This document shows positions 8,513 through 17,756 of a stretch of 64,000 nt of DNA, piece after piece. The notes beneath the pieces were generated by a model, which was not told where the DNA came from, made no database searches, and saw nothing but the letters and a program-made list of their open reading frames with translations. Source of the stretch: Saccharibacillus sp. O23. Its GTDB lineage: Bacteria > Bacillota > Bacilli > Paenibacillales > Paenibacillaceae. The stretch covers positions 57,102 through 121,101 of the forward strand of contig NZ_NJDE01000033.1 in assembly GCF_002205895.1 (NCBI RefSeq). Reading direction: 5' to 3'. Position numbers and translations under genes: made by a program. The first letter of the stretch is position 1; every line of letters starts with the position of its first letter.

Positions 8513-9130
8513 TTACATCACCTCCATCAGGTACACGATCGAGAGCAGGAAGATCCAGACCGCGTCCAAGAAGTGCCAGTACAAGCTGAATACCGTAACT
8601 TTGCCCTTCGTATCGGCATTCAGACCTCGGCGAACGATCTGGATGATGATCGAGATCATCCATCCGATACCGATGGTTACGTGGACGCCGTGCGTGCCGA
8701 CGAGCGTGAAGAACGCCGACCAGAACGCGCTGGTTTGCAGCGTCGCGCCTTCATGCACCAGCTCGACGAACTCCGTCAATTCGAGCGCAAGGAAGCCCGC
8801 GCCCAGCAGTCCGGTAATGACAAGCCAGATGATCATCGGCTTGACTTTGTTCTGATGCATGGCCAGAACGGCCAGACCGCTGGTGAAGCTGCTTGTGAGG
8901 AGCAGGAACGTTTCGGCGATAACGCCCGTCATGTTGAACAGATCCGCTCCGCCCTCGAAGCCGTTCGTGTTGTTGCGAAGCACGATGAACGTCGCGAACA
9001 ACGTCGAGAACAAGATAACGTCGGTTACAAGGAAAATCCAGAAACCGAGCAGTTTGATATCCTGCGGGTCGTGATGACCCGCAGCGTGATGATCGTGATG
9101 ATCCGAGCCATGTGCCGGAGACTGTGCCAT
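8513..9130 (-). CDS. qoxC: Quinol oxidase subunit III
   Basis: 205 residues with a His-rich N-terminus and five predicted helices, the size of the short CyoC/QoxC-type subunit III. Typical segments are LLGFWIFLVTDVILF, ETFLLLTSSFTSGLA and GTHGVHVTIG. Its ATG overlaps the subunit I stop by one base (TAATG), so translation is coupled. Subunit III stabilises the core and proton uptake; it has no redox centre. Confidence 0.92.
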   Translation of the reverse strand: MAQSPAHGSDHHDHHAAGHHDPQDIKLLGFWIFLVTDVILFSTLFATFIVLRNNTNGFEGGADLFNMTGVIAETFLLLTSSFTSGLAVLAMHQNKVKPMIIWLVITGLLGAGFLALELTEFVELVHEGATLQTSAFWSAFFTLVGTHGVHVTIGIGWMISIIIQIVRRGLNADTKGKVTVFSLYWHFLDAVWIFLLSIVYLMEVM

Positions 9131-11103
9131 TATACCGCGCCCCCTCTCAACGTCGCTTCGGTTCTTTCAATTTCCTCAACCGGAATGTAGTATTCCGCTT
9201 TGTGAGCGCTGAAGGAACGAGCATACAAACAAATGAATACGCCGATCAGACCCGGAATCGCCATCCACAACCAGTGGAAGACCAGACCGAAACCGAGAAC
9301 GAACCAGCAGATCGCCATAATGGCCGGAATCGCCGAGTTCTTCGGCATGTGGATCGGCTCGATCGGACCGAGCTGCCACGGTTTCTCGCCGCGTCTGCGG
9401 CGTTCTTTCTCTTCCCACCATTCGTCGCGACCGTGAACTTGCGGGATGACCGCGAAGTTGTACTCGGGCGCCGGCGAAGGCATGGACCATTCCAGGGTAC
9501 GAGCGTCCCAGATATCGCCCGTCGTGTCTTTCTCGTGACGGAAGATGCTGTAACCGATCTGCGCCACTTGGAACAGGAAGGCCAGACCCATGATGTACGC
9601 GCCGATCGTCGAAACGACGTTCAGGCCTACCCAGTTCGGATCGCTGAATACGCTGATCCGGCGCGTCATGCCGTCGAGACCGACGAGGTACTGCGGCATG
9701 AAGCAGACGTAGAAACCGATGTTCCAGAGCCAGAATGCCCATTTGCCGAGGTATTCGTTGAGTTTGAAACCGAACATCTTCGGCCACCAGTAGTACAGGC
9801 CCGCGAAGTAACCGAATACGACGCCGCCGATCAGCACTTGGTGGAAGTGGGCGATCAGGAAGTAACTGTTGTGGAACTGGAAGTCCGCCGGTGCGACCGA
9901 CAGCATGACCCCGGTCATCCCGCCGACGACAAACGCCGGAATGAACGCGATGGTCCACATCATCGGAGTCGGGAAGGTGATCCGTCCCTTATACATCGTG
10001 AACAGCCAGTTGAAGATCTTGACCCCGGTCGGGATCGCGATGATCATGGTCGTCACGGCGAAGAAGGCGTTAACGTTCGCGCCGGAGCCCATCGTGAAGA
10101 AGTGGTGAGCCCAAGTGAAGAACGAGATGATACTGATGATAACCATGGCGAATACCATCGAAGCGTAGCCGAACAACCGTTTTCTCGCGAAGGTTGCCAC
10201 CGTTTCGGAGAAGACGCCGAAGGCCGGCAGAACGACGATATACACTTCCGGGTGACCCCACATCCAGATGAGGTTGATATACATCATCGGGTTGCCGCCG
10301 CCGTCGAGCGTGAAGAAATGGGCGCCGAAGAAGCGGTCCATGAACAGCAGCAGCAGCGTGATCGTCAGAATCGGGAAAGCGAAGATGATCGTCGTCGAAG
10401 CGGCGAATACCGACCAAGTGAACATCGGCATTTTCATCATCGTCATGCCCGGAGCACGCATCTTAAGGATCGTAACGATAAAGTTGATACCGGACGCGAG
10501 CGAGCCGATACCGGAGATCTGGATACCCCAGATATAGAAGTTCTGTCCGACGCCCGGGTTGAACTGCGAACCGGAGAGCGGCGGATAAGCGAGCCAGCCG
10601 GCGTCAGGCGAACCGCCGATGACGAACGACAGGTTGAACAGCATCGCGCCGGCGAAGAACAGCCAGAAGCTCAGCGAGTTCAGGTAAGGGAACGCGACGT
10701 CGCGCGCGCCGATCTGAAGCGGCACGACGATGTTGAACAGACCGAACATCAGCGGCATGGCCATGAAGAAGATCATGACGACGCCGTGCGTGGTGAAGAT
10801 CTGGTTATAGTGTTCCGGTTCCAGGAAGTTCAGGTCCGGGAAAGCGAGCTGCGTCCGCATCATGACGGCGTCTACGCCGCCGCGGAACAGCATGACGATC
10901 GCGGCCAGGATGTACATGATGCCGATCTTCTTATGATCGACGGTCGTAATCCAGTTTCTCCAGAGCCAGCCCCATTTTTTGAAGTACGTCAGTACGAACA
11001 CGATCCCCAGCGTGGCCAGAACGATAGATACGTCGGCGCCGTAGATCAGCGGATCGCCCGTTACAAAAAACTCGGATGCGAACTCTTTGATATTTTCGAG
11101 CAT
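9130..11103 (-). CDS. qoxB: Quinol oxidase subunit I (haem-copper catalytic subunit)
   Basis: 657 residues and about 14-15 membrane helices, as in CyoB/QoxB. Haem and CuB ligand segments can be read: THGVVMIFFMAMP, WMWGHPEVYIVVLP (His of the CuB site and His-Tyr pair region), AHHFF (two CuB His) and IAHFHQVLIGG (both haem ligands). It reduces O2 to water and pumps protons. A ribosome site (GGAG) lies 8 bases before the ATG. The partner subunit II lacks copper ligands, so the electron donor is a quinol, menaquinol in this kind of bacterium. Confidence 0.95.
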   Translation of the reverse strand: MLENIKEFASEFFVTGDPLIYGADVSIVLATLGIVFVLTYFKKWGWLWRNWITTVDHKKIGIMYILAAIVMLFRGGVDAVMMRTQLAFPDLNFLEPEHYNQIFTTHGVVMIFFMAMPLMFGLFNIVVPLQIGARDVAFPYLNSLSFWLFFAGAMLFNLSFVIGGSPDAGWLAYPPLSGSQFNPGVGQNFYIWGIQISGIGSLASGINFIVTILKMRAPGMTMMKMPMFTWSVFAASTTIIFAFPILTITLLLLFMDRFFGAHFFTLDGGGNPMMYINLIWMWGHPEVYIVVLPAFGVFSETVATFARKRLFGYASMVFAMVIISIISFFTWAHHFFTMGSGANVNAFFAVTTMIIAIPTGVKIFNWLFTMYKGRITFPTPMMWTIAFIPAFVVGGMTGVMLSVAPADFQFHNSYFLIAHFHQVLIGGVVFGYFAGLYYWWPKMFGFKLNEYLGKWAFWLWNIGFYVCFMPQYLVGLDGMTRRISVFSDPNWVGLNVVSTIGAYIMGLAFLFQVAQIGYSIFRHEKDTTGDIWDARTLEWSMPSPAPEYNFAVIPQVHGRDEWWEEKERRRRGEKPWQLGPIEPIHMPKNSAIPAIMAICWFVLGFGLVFHWLWMAIPGLIGVFICLYARSFSAHKAEYYIPVEEIERTEATLRGGAV

Positions 11104-11162
11104 TAGGGAGCTCCTTTCGTTGCTTGGTTATCGCGGTTTCGAAGTCGGGCCTAGGCCGCTTC

Positions 11163-12131
11163 TCAATGTCCGCTGTGCGTGGAAGAAGGCTCTTCCGAGT
11201 TCGCTTCCGCCGTCTGCTTGCCGTTGTCGGATTCGCCGGCCTGCGCGCTTCCGTGCTGATGCAGCTCGGCGCCTTCATGCATATACTTCGTTACGATCTG
11301 ATCGTACATGCCTTCCGGGAAAGAAGCGAACAGCTTCGGTTCTTCTTTCTCGCTCGGCTCCGACAATTTCTCGTAACCTTCGGCAGTGAGCTGCTCCGGC
11401 GAACTCTTCGCTTCGCTTACCCACTTGTCGTAATCGTCCTGACTTACGGCGTTCACGTCGAACGTCATGTTGGCGAAATGTTCGCCCGTGAAGTTCGCTC
11501 CGGTACCGAAGTATTTGCCCGGTTCGTCCGCTTGCAGATACAGGGCCATCGACATGCCCGACATCGCGTAGATCTGTCCGCCGAGTTCAGGAACCCAGAA
11601 CGAGTTCATCGGAGAATCGGCCGTCAGTTCGAAACGGACTTGCTTGCCTTCCGGGATGGTTACGGTGTTCACCGTGGCGATCCCTTCTTCCGGATAGAGG
11701 AACAGCCATTTCCAGTTCAGCGATACCGCTTGAACGACGACTTCGTCCTGATCCGAAGCGAGCGCTTTGGACGGTTCGAGTTCGTGCGTGTAGCGGATCG
11801 TGATGATGGCCAGGATCGCGATGATCACGATCGGAATTCCCCACCAGATCGTTTCCAGCAGGTTGTTGTGTGCCCATTCCGGCTTATAATCGGCTTTCTT
11901 GTTGCTGGCGCGGTAACGCCATACGATGACGAAGGTGATAATCAGCACCGGCACGATAATGATCGAGCAGAGTAGCGTGGTGATGATGATCAGGTCCAGC
12001 TGTTTGTCCGCAATCGGGCCTTTCGGATCGAGAACCATATAATTCCCGCATCCCGAGAGCAGCAGCATCGTCAGAACAAGAGTGACGGCCGAGAAAGCTG
12101 CACGAACGAGCGATCTTCGTTTTTTGCTCAT
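11163..12131 (-). CDS. qoxA: Quinol oxidase subunit II (lipoprotein, no CuA site)
   Basis: The start after AAGGAG (12131) gives 322 residues; a longer frame from 12182 lacks a site. The signal peptide ends in the lipobox LLLSGC. Two helices follow, then a cupredoxin domain (VQAVSLNWKWLFLYPEEG, FWVPELGGQIYAM). The CuA loop of cytochrome c oxidases (CSELCG...H..M) is replaced by ANFTGEHFANMTF with no cysteines, so this is a quinol oxidase. The C-terminal tail is rich in Glu, Ser and His. It is the first gene of the operon; the promoter should lie within 12132-12300. Confidence 0.93.
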   Translation of the reverse strand: MSKKRRSLVRAAFSAVTLVLTMLLLSGCGNYMVLDPKGPIADKQLDLIIITTLLCSIIIVPVLIITFVIVWRYRASNKKADYKPEWAHNNLLETIWWGIPIVIIAILAIITIRYTHELEPSKALASDQDEVVVQAVSLNWKWLFLYPEEGIATVNTVTIPEGKQVRFELTADSPMNSFWVPELGGQIYAMSGMSMALYLQADEPGKYFGTGANFTGEHFANMTFDVNAVSQDDYDKWVSEAKSSPEQLTAEGYEKLSEPSEKEEPKLFASFPEGMYDQIVTKYMHEGAELHQHGSAQAGESDNGKQTAEANSEEPSSTHSGH

Positions 12132-12656
12132 GTGGATCCCCTCTCCTTGTTGAACGCTCAAGTCATTCGATAAGCATTTCACACAATAAAACGCAACTTT
12201 GATTCTACACTTAAAGATACCAGAATTGAACAGCTTTTTCGAAAAGTTTTGACTTTGTTAACAAAGATGTCAAACAATCCGACGCATTTGGTGATATTGG
12301 GCCTTGAAAAAGCTCCTTTACGCAAGTGAAAGAAAGCTCAATCTTCGTTTTCCGCAAAAAAATCGACTAAAACCGCCAATAAAAGCGCCTCGAACGCTCA
12401 ACGGAACTTTCTTTCCATAACCGGCTATTTTTCCGCTCCCTCCTCACTTTATTTCAAATTTTAATTTTTCTCTTCCTTTATATATTCTTAATAGCCTTTA
12501 ACGTCTTCGCGTCTGATCTTAAACATGTTTCTGCCGTTCTTTCCCCTCCTTCGCTGCCGCCGTTCCTCTATTATCGACCATTCGTTCGCCTTTTGCCTGC
12601 CGCCCCGATCGTTTTGTTCGACACTTCTGTGACATATCTCATAGCAGCCATGAAAA
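12132..12656. other. Long upstream region of the qox operon, no gene seen
   Basis: About 525 bases, AT-richer than the surroundings, without a supported coding frame. It should hold the qox promoter. A possible weak -35/-10 pair on the minus strand is TTCAAT and TAGAAT with 17 bases between, around 12200. A long dyad at 12248-12274 is listed separately. Confidence 0.4.
12248..12274. promoter_or_regulatory. Palindrome upstream of the qox operon
   Basis: The core CTTTGTTAACAAAG (12253-12266) is a perfect 14-base palindrome, and outer TTTGAC/GTCAAA arms extend the dyad. It lies about 120 bases upstream of qoxA and could bind a redox or respiration regulator. It does not match the usual Rex site (TTGTGAA-N4-TTCACAA) exactly. 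Confidence 0.4.
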
Positions 12657-12695
12657 ATCCCCGAACCGATTCCTTTCGGAATGCCGTTCGGGGAT
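12657..12695 (-). terminator. Intrinsic terminator of the small membrane protein gene
   Basis: Arms ATCCCCGAAC and GTTCGGGGAT with an inner stem ATTCC/GGAAT. A T-run follows on the minus strand. It lies 34 bases after the stop of the 12729-12971 gene. Confidence 0.85.
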
Positions 12696-12728
12696 AACGT
12701 CCCGCAAAAAGCGCTTTCGCGGGAACGG

Positions 12729-12971
12729 TCAGTTTTCCACTTTGCCTTTGCTTTCTTCTTTGCGCATCTGCGCCATGCCTACGGCCCGGCTCAGACCGTA
12801 AATCAGAATGCTGCCGACGATAAATCCGATGCCGACCATGACCGGATAGCTCTTATCGCTGAAATTGCCGAGATCCACCACGATCATCACGATGCCGATT
12901 ATCATCAATGCGACGGAAATAATAGTCGAGACCAACATTAGACCCCTGGTGTTTTTCGCTTCGCGGTTCAT
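12729..12971 (-). CDS. Small membrane protein, two helices, unknown function
   Basis: 80 residues with a good ribosome site (GAAGGGAG, then 8 bases, ATG) and its own terminator, so it is a real gene. It has two predicted helices (residues about 12-33 and 43-62) and a charged C-terminus, MRKEESKGKVEN. I do not recognise a named family with certainty. It stands alone between the oxidase operon and GH95, in the same direction as both. Confidence 0.72.
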   Translation of the reverse strand: MNREAKNTRGLMLVSTIISVALMIIGIVMIVVDLGNFSDKSYPVMVGIGFIVGSILIYGLSRAVGMAQMRKEESKGKVEN

Positions 12972-13097
12972 TGTCTTTGCTCCCTTCTCTGGATGCCGCG
13001 CTTGGCGGCTCGAATGGTCCGGTTACTTCCCATTAACTCTTTTGGAAGGGGTTCAAACAACTGAAGCAAGCTCGCAAGCTCGATCCGCACGCAAAAT

Positions 13098-13132
13098 CGC
13101 CCTCTGACGGATAGGCGTTCCGTCAGAGGGCG
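13098..13132 (-). terminator. Intrinsic terminator after GH95
   Basis: Arms CGCCCTCTGACGG and CCGTCAGAGGGCG are perfect 13-base complements with a 9-base loop, followed on the minus strand by ATTTTGC. Confidence 0.8.
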
Positions 13133-13177
13133 ACCGGTCTTCCAAGCGGCGGCCTTTGTCGCTAAGGCCGCAGGTGC

Positions 13178-13213
13178 GTCGACAGCCCGCCTATAAGCAG
13201 GCGGGCTGTCGAC
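13178..13213. terminator. Strong hairpin directly after GH95
   Basis: Perfect 15-base stem GTCGACAGCCCGCCT with a 6-base loop, 14 bases after the GH95 stop. No T-run, so it may protect the mRNA 3' end or act together with the terminator at 13098. Confidence 0.6.
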
Positions 13214-13226
13214 CGGGATCCGCCGC

Positions 13227-15578
13227 CTACTCGAAGGCGACGCGCAGGGTCTCGCCGGCGGCGACGCGCAGCTCGCCGGCAAAAGCTCCCGCCTCGCCCG
13301 CGTCGGCCGGCGAGGCGCCTTCGAAAGCGCGGTCCGCGCGCAGCCGGACCGTACCCGCGAAGTCGGCCGCGATCTCGGCCGACGCGATCTGCCCGTCGCG
13401 CCACTCCAGCGCGACCGTGAAGCCCCCGCGCGCGCGCAGCCCGCGCACGGAGCCGTCCGGCCAAGCGGCCGGCAGGGCGGGCAGCAGATGCAGCTCGCCC
13501 AGATGGCTTTGCAGCAGCAGCTCCGCGATGCCCGCCGTGCCGCCGAAGTTGCCGTCGATCTGGAACGGCGGATGATCGTCGAACAGATTCGGATGCGTCG
13601 AACGCGCCAGCAGCGTACGAACGAAACGATGCGCGTTCGCCCCGTCCAGCAGACGGGCGTACAAGTTGATCAGCCAGGCGCAGCTCCAGCCGGTATGGCC
13701 GCCGCCGTTCGCGATGCGCGCCGCGAGCGAAGCGCGCGCGGCGTCGAGCAGCTCCGGCGTCTCAAGACGGTTGATCGAGCGTCCCGGATAGACGCCGTAC
13801 AGATGCGAGACGTGCCGATGTCCCGGCTCGTGCTCTTCCAGTTCGGTTCCCCATTCCAGCAGGCGTCCGTCGGCGCCGACGCGAAGCGGCTGCAGCCGCG
13901 CCAGCGCCGAGCGGAATTCTTCGACCTCGCTCTCTTCAAGATCGAGCAGCGCCGCCGCTTCGACGACGTGTTCCATGACGTCGCGGATCAAGGTCAGATC
14001 CATCGTCGAACCGAACGCGGTGCTGCAAGGTTCGCCGTTTTCTCCGCGGAAACGGTTCTCCGGCGACGTCGACGGAGCCGTCGTCAATAAGCCGTCCGGT
14101 CCTTCGACCAGCCAATCGAGCGCGAACAGAGCCGCGCCGCGCAGAATCGGATAGGCCTGCTCGCGCAGGAATCGCGCATCGCGAGTGAACAAATAATGCT
14201 CCCAGAGATGGGCGCTCATCCAGAGGCCGCCCATCGGCCAGAACGCCCAGCTCGCGTCGCCGCCCGAAGGCGTCGTCATCCGCCACAGATCGACGTTATG
14301 ATGCGCCGTCCAACCGCGCGCCCCGTAATGAATTCTGGCCGTGCGTCGTCCCGCCTGCGCCAGTTCGCCGATCATCCGGTGCATCGGCTCGTGACATTCG
14401 CCGAGATTGACGACCTCGGCCGGCCAGTAGTTCATCTGCACGTTGATATTGGTCGTATAGTTGCTGTTCCACGGCGGCTCGATCTGATGATTCCAGATGC
14501 CTTGCAGATTCGCGGGCTGCGTGCCCGGACGCGAGCTGCCCATCAGCAGATAACGGCCGTAATGGAAATACAGCGCTTCGAGCGCCGGATCTTCGGTTCC
14601 CTGCTTATACGCTTCGAGACGTTCGTCGGTCGGAAGCTGCGCGCGTTCTTCGCCGCCCAGTTTCAATTCCATGCGTCCGTACAGAGCCGCATGATCGCGC
14701 AGATGCCGCTCCCGCAGCGCCGCTTCTCCTTGCGCGGACGCCGCATCGAGCCAGTTCTCGCAGAGCTGTTCCGGCTTCCTTGTTCCGTTTTCGGGCAGTT
14801 TGTCGTACGCTTCGAAGTTGGTCGCCGCTGCCAGCAGCAGCATGACACGATTCGCGCCTCGAATCCGAACTCGCCCGTCTGCCGTTTCGACCCGTCCGCC
14901 TTCGGCCGACGTTCGCAGCCGCGCTTCGAACCGCATCCCCAGTCCTTCCTCGAACAAGATCGCTTCGGGATGATCGCGGAAATAATTGCTTTCCACATGG
15001 CTCGGCGCCATTCCTTTCAGGATCAGCCGTCCGTCCGCTTCGGCCGACGCATCATGCGGAAGCAGACTTTCCAGCGACAGATCGACGTCGATCGCGCCTG
15101 CTTGATCCGCGCTCAGCACGACGGCCAGCACTTGATCGGGTTCGCTGATCCACACTTCGCGCACGTAACGAACGCCGTCCGCTTTGAAGCTCGTAGTCAG
15201 CACACCCGTTGTCAGATCGAGATCGCGTTCGTATTCGCTTGCTTCTCCGCCGCCGATCCGTTCGATATAGAGATCCCCCAGCGGCTGATAAGCTTCCGTG
15301 TTCCAGCCGAGCATGCGCAGATTGATCAGCTTCTCCGCTTCTTCGTAGTTCCCGGCAAAAATCGATTCGCGCGCCTGCTTCAGATAACGCCGTGCATCGT
15401 AATTGATTTTGTCGCGCGGAAACCCGGACCAAAGCGTATCTTCGTTCAATTGCAGCCGCTCTTTTCGGTCGCCGCCGAACACCATCGCGCCCAAGCGCCC
15501 GTTGCCGGCGGGAAGCGCTTCTTCCCAACGGCTTGCCGGCTGTTTGTACCATAATTTATTGGTTCGGTTCTGCTCCAT
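13227..15578 (-). CDS. Glycoside hydrolase family 95 (alpha-L-fucosidase type)
   Basis: 783 residues, the usual GH95 length, no signal peptide. The N-terminal beta-domain carries [19 protein letters not shown] and LNEDTLWSG. The (alpha/alpha)6 barrel carries NLQGIWN, the [13 protein letters not shown] segment with the Asn residues known to be catalytic in GH95, TAPSTSPEN, and [15 protein letters not shown] with the catalytic Asp. It would release alpha-1,2-L-fucose, or L-galactose as some GH95 members do, from xyloglucan or other plant glycans. It lies downstream of three sugar-binding lipoproteins in the same direction and so is probably the intracellular enzyme for the imported sugar. A cre-like site lies upstream at 15636. 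Start supported by AGGCGGAG. Confidence 0.92.
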   Translation of the reverse strand: MEQNRTNKLWYKQPASRWEEALPAGNGRLGAMVFGGDRKERLQLNEDTLWSGFPRDKINYDARRYLKQARESIFAGNYEEAEKLINLRMLGWNTEAYQPLGDLYIERIGGGEASEYERDLDLTTGVLTTSFKADGVRYVREVWISEPDQVLAVVLSADQAGAIDVDLSLESLLPHDASAEADGRLILKGMAPSHVESNYFRDHPEAILFEEGLGMRFEARLRTSAEGGRVETADGRVRIRGANRVMLLLAAATNFEAYDKLPENGTRKPEQLCENWLDAASAQGEAALRERHLRDHAALYGRMELKLGGEERAQLPTDERLEAYKQGTEDPALEALYFHYGRYLLMGSSRPGTQPANLQGIWNHQIEPPWNSNYTTNINVQMNYWPAEVVNLGECHEPMHRMIGELAQAGRRTARIHYGARGWTAHHNVDLWRMTTPSGGDASWAFWPMGGLWMSAHLWEHYLFTRDARFLREQAYPILRGAALFALDWLVEGPDGLLTTAPSTSPENRFRGENGEPCSTAFGSTMDLTLIRDVMEHVVEAAALLDLEESEVEEFRSALARLQPLRVGADGRLLEWGTELEEHEPGHRHVSHLYGVYPGRSINRLETPELLDAARASLAARIANGGGHTGWSCAWLINLYARLLDGANAHRFVRTLLARSTHPNLFDDHPPFQIDGNFGGTAGIAELLLQSHLGELHLLPALPAAWPDGSVRGLRARGGFTVALEWRDGQIASAEIAADFAGTVRLRADRAFEGASPADAGEAGAFAGELRVAAGETLRVAFE

Positions 15579-15635
15579 TCCGACTGCTCTCCGCCTTTCA
15601 GAAAACGTTTTAGATTAAACTTGATTCGGACTTAT

Positions 15636-15649
15636 TGAAAATGCTTACA
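15636..15649. promoter_or_regulatory. cre-like site (CcpA) upstream of GH95
   Basis: TGAAAATGCTTACA fits the cre consensus TGWAANCGNTNWCA at 13 of 14 positions (T for C in the core). It lies 58 bases upstream of the GH95 start. Confidence 0.5.
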
Positions 15650-15742
15650 ACCCGTTTTCAGTATAAGTCAGCCGCCGAACAGCGTCAATTCGTTCTCCGG
15701 ATCGGATCGATGATTCGACAATTCCCGCGTCTGGTTTACAAG

Positions 15743-15772
15743 CCGAAAAGGCGGGGAAATCCCCGCCTTCGG
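15743..15772 (-). terminator. Intrinsic terminator after binding protein 1
   Basis: Stem AGGCGGGG/CCCCGCCT, extended by CCG/CGG outside and with TTTT on the minus strand. It lies 17 bases after the stop of the 15790-17538 gene. Confidence 0.85.
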
Positions 15773-15789
15773 ATCGGATCTGTTCGATG

Positions 15790-17538
15790 TTATTTGGTGC
15801 CTTCTCCCCAAGCTTCCACGGTATCCTTGATCATCTGCGTATACATGGCCTCCATCTCCGGAATGCCGTTGCCGTTCAGATCTTCGATCATCTTGTCGTA
15901 GATGGCGTCGAACTGATCCGGGCTTGCGACGATCGCGGCCGGGATCGCTTTGCGGACGATATCCTGACCTTTTTGATACGGTACGGTGAAGTCCGGCGTG
16001 CTCGGCGACGGCAGGTTATAGGCCGCGCCCCATTTCTTGACCGGGAATTCGTCTTTGCCCGGGAAGAGATCTTTCCACGTCGTCGCTTTGTAAGCGGCCA
16101 GCGCTTTTTTCTCCGGCTCGCTGTAGCTGTTCGTGATCTGCTCCGGGTAGTTGGTCGTGTAGTAGTTGCCCGTGCCGTCTTTTACGCCGTCGCCGTAGCG
16201 GACGGTGAACGGCGTATACAGGCCGATGCCGGTTTCTTTCTGGAAAGCGGCGTTGTCGTTGATTTTACGGTCCAACACGTCTTTCGGAATCACCCGTTTG
16301 CCGTCTTCGATATTGTATTGTTTGCCTTCGATGCCCCAGTTGCCGAGGATCTGTCCTTCGTCGGATGCCATCCAATCGAGGAACTTGATCGCGCGCACCT
16401 GTTTTTCTTTGCTCATGGAAGTCGAGAACGAGATGCCGTAACCGGAAGCATTGCCGATATCGACGAAGGAATGGTCTTTGTATTCTTCCGTCAGCGTGAC
16501 CGGGAAGTGGCCGTACAATTTATCGAACTTGCCGGCAGCTTTGAGCGAGTTCGTGGCTTCTTGGAAGTCCCAAGTCTGATCGATCAGGCCGAGTACGCGT
16601 CCGCTCGAGATCTTCGCCAGATATTGGTCGTTTTTCTGCGTGAAGGCTTCCGGATCGATCAGGCCTTCGTTGTACATCTTGTTCAGCCACTTGAAGTATT
16701 CTTTTTCTTCCGGACGTTTGTAATGCAGCTTCGCTTCGTACGTTTCCGGGTCGATATAGAATTCGCCGTCGTCCGGCGCTCCCGTAGCCAGGAATGCCGG
16801 GTTGGTCACGGTGATCATGATCTTCCAATCGTCCGCGTTCAGCGTCAGGGGAATGGTCGGCTGACCGTCGATCGTCGGGTGTTTCGCATAATATTCTTTC
16901 AGCACTTTCTCGAAGTCGTCGACCGTCCGAATCTCGGGATAGCCCAACTCTTCCAGCACGGACAATTGGACTTCGAAACCGCCTTGAGCTTCGAACGCCG
17001 TATTGTCGACGGAAGTATTGGTAGGAATCGTATAGATGGACGGATCGTCTTTGCTGTATTTGAGGCGGTTCATGTAGGGGCCGTACAATTTCTTGATATT
17101 GGGCGCGTATTGTTCGATGAGATCGGTCAGGTCGACCAGCGCTCCGGCTTCCACCAGCTTGCTGGTCTCGCCTTTCGGATACAGAATTTCCGGATAGTCG
17201 CCCGAAGCGATCATCAGGGCGATCTTCTGTTGGTCGGTTCCGCTGACGGCGAATTCGCCGTCGATGGTTACGCCGGTCTTCTCGGTAATGACTTTGCCGA
17301 CTTCGTCCTGCATCTTCGTCCAGTTCGGACTGGCGTCGCCGCCGAAGAACGTGAACGTGACCGGCGACGTATCGTCGGCGCCGTCTTTCGACTTATCGGT
17401 CGAAGCGTCGGTGCTCGAACTTCCGGTCGTCTTAGCCGGTTCGTTCGTAGTGCCGGACGTTCCTCCGCCGCAGCCTGCGGCGACAATCGATACGGCCGCC
17501 AACAGCATTCCCAATTTCGCAATTCCGTTTGTCTTCAT
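15790..17538 (-). CDS. Extracellular solute-binding lipoprotein, LplA/YtcQ type (copy 1 of 3)
   Basis: 582 residues. The signal peptide ends in a lipobox (SIVAAGC, Cys23), then a Ser/Thr/Gly/Asp-rich linker to about residue 55. The rest is a large two-lobed family 1 sugar-binding protein of the LplA/YtcQ group (about 500-570 residues). Recurrent blocks shared with the two neighbours are FFGGDASPNW, ALMIASGDYPE, HYKRPEEKEYFKWLNKMYNEGL and GAAYNLPSPS. It would deliver oligosaccharides to the permeases at 21740-23656. It has its own upstream region with a cre-like site and its own terminator, so it may be transcribed separately from its paralogues. The substrate is unknown; GH95 next door suggests fucosylated or galactosylated plant oligosaccharides. 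Confidence 0.9.
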   Translation of the reverse strand: MKTNGIAKLGMLLAAVSIVAAGCGGGTSGTTNEPAKTTGSSSTDASTDKSKDGADDTSPVTFTFFGGDASPNWTKMQDEVGKVITEKTGVTIDGEFAVSGTDQQKIALMIASGDYPEILYPKGETSKLVEAGALVDLTDLIEQYAPNIKKLYGPYMNRLKYSKDDPSIYTIPTNTSVDNTAFEAQGGFEVQLSVLEELGYPEIRTVDDFEKVLKEYYAKHPTIDGQPTIPLTLNADDWKIMITVTNPAFLATGAPDDGEFYIDPETYEAKLHYKRPEEKEYFKWLNKMYNEGLIDPEAFTQKNDQYLAKISSGRVLGLIDQTWDFQEATNSLKAAGKFDKLYGHFPVTLTEEYKDHSFVDIGNASGYGISFSTSMSKEKQVRAIKFLDWMASDEGQILGNWGIEGKQYNIEDGKRVIPKDVLDRKINDNAAFQKETGIGLYTPFTVRYGDGVKDGTGNYYTTNYPEQITNSYSEPEKKALAAYKATTWKDLFPGKDEFPVKKWGAAYNLPSPSTPDFTVPYQKGQDIVRKAIPAAIVASPDQFDAIYDKMIEDLNGNGIPEMEAMYTQMIKDTVEAWGEGTK

Positions 17539-17574
17539 TCTGTACCCACCCTTCAGAAATTGTAGACCCCTACG

Positions 17575-17588
17575 GTTAAGCGCTTACA
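17575..17588. promoter_or_regulatory. cre-like site upstream of binding protein 1
   Basis: GTTAAGCGCTTACA matches the cre consensus at 12 of 14 positions with an intact AAGCGCTT core, 37 bases before the gene start. Confidence 0.5.
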
Positions 17589-17688
17589 TTAATGGGAGTG
17601 ATCAATCTCACCCTGATTCGATTATACTCGATCTTCGCAAAAAATAAACCTTTTTCTTCATTTTTATCAAAATTTTTCTTGGCAGCCA

Positions 17689-17720
17689 AAAAGCCTTCAT
17701 CCCGAAGAATGAAGGCTTTT
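17689..17720. terminator. Intrinsic terminator after binding protein 2
   Basis: Perfect arms AAAAGCCTTCAT and ATGAAGGCTTTT with an 8-base loop, 36 bases after the stop of the 17757-19475 gene; the A- and T-runs make it work both ways. Confidence 0.88.
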
Positions 17721-17756
17721 ACTTAGCGACCGAGTTCGATTCTTATTAGTTAAGGA

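Noticed and set aside
9112..11106. Long plus-strand frame of 664 codons opposite the oxidase subunit I gene
   Set aside because: Its product is Arg/Asp/His-rich and low in complexity, a mirror of the real minus-strand gene with all haem-copper motifs.
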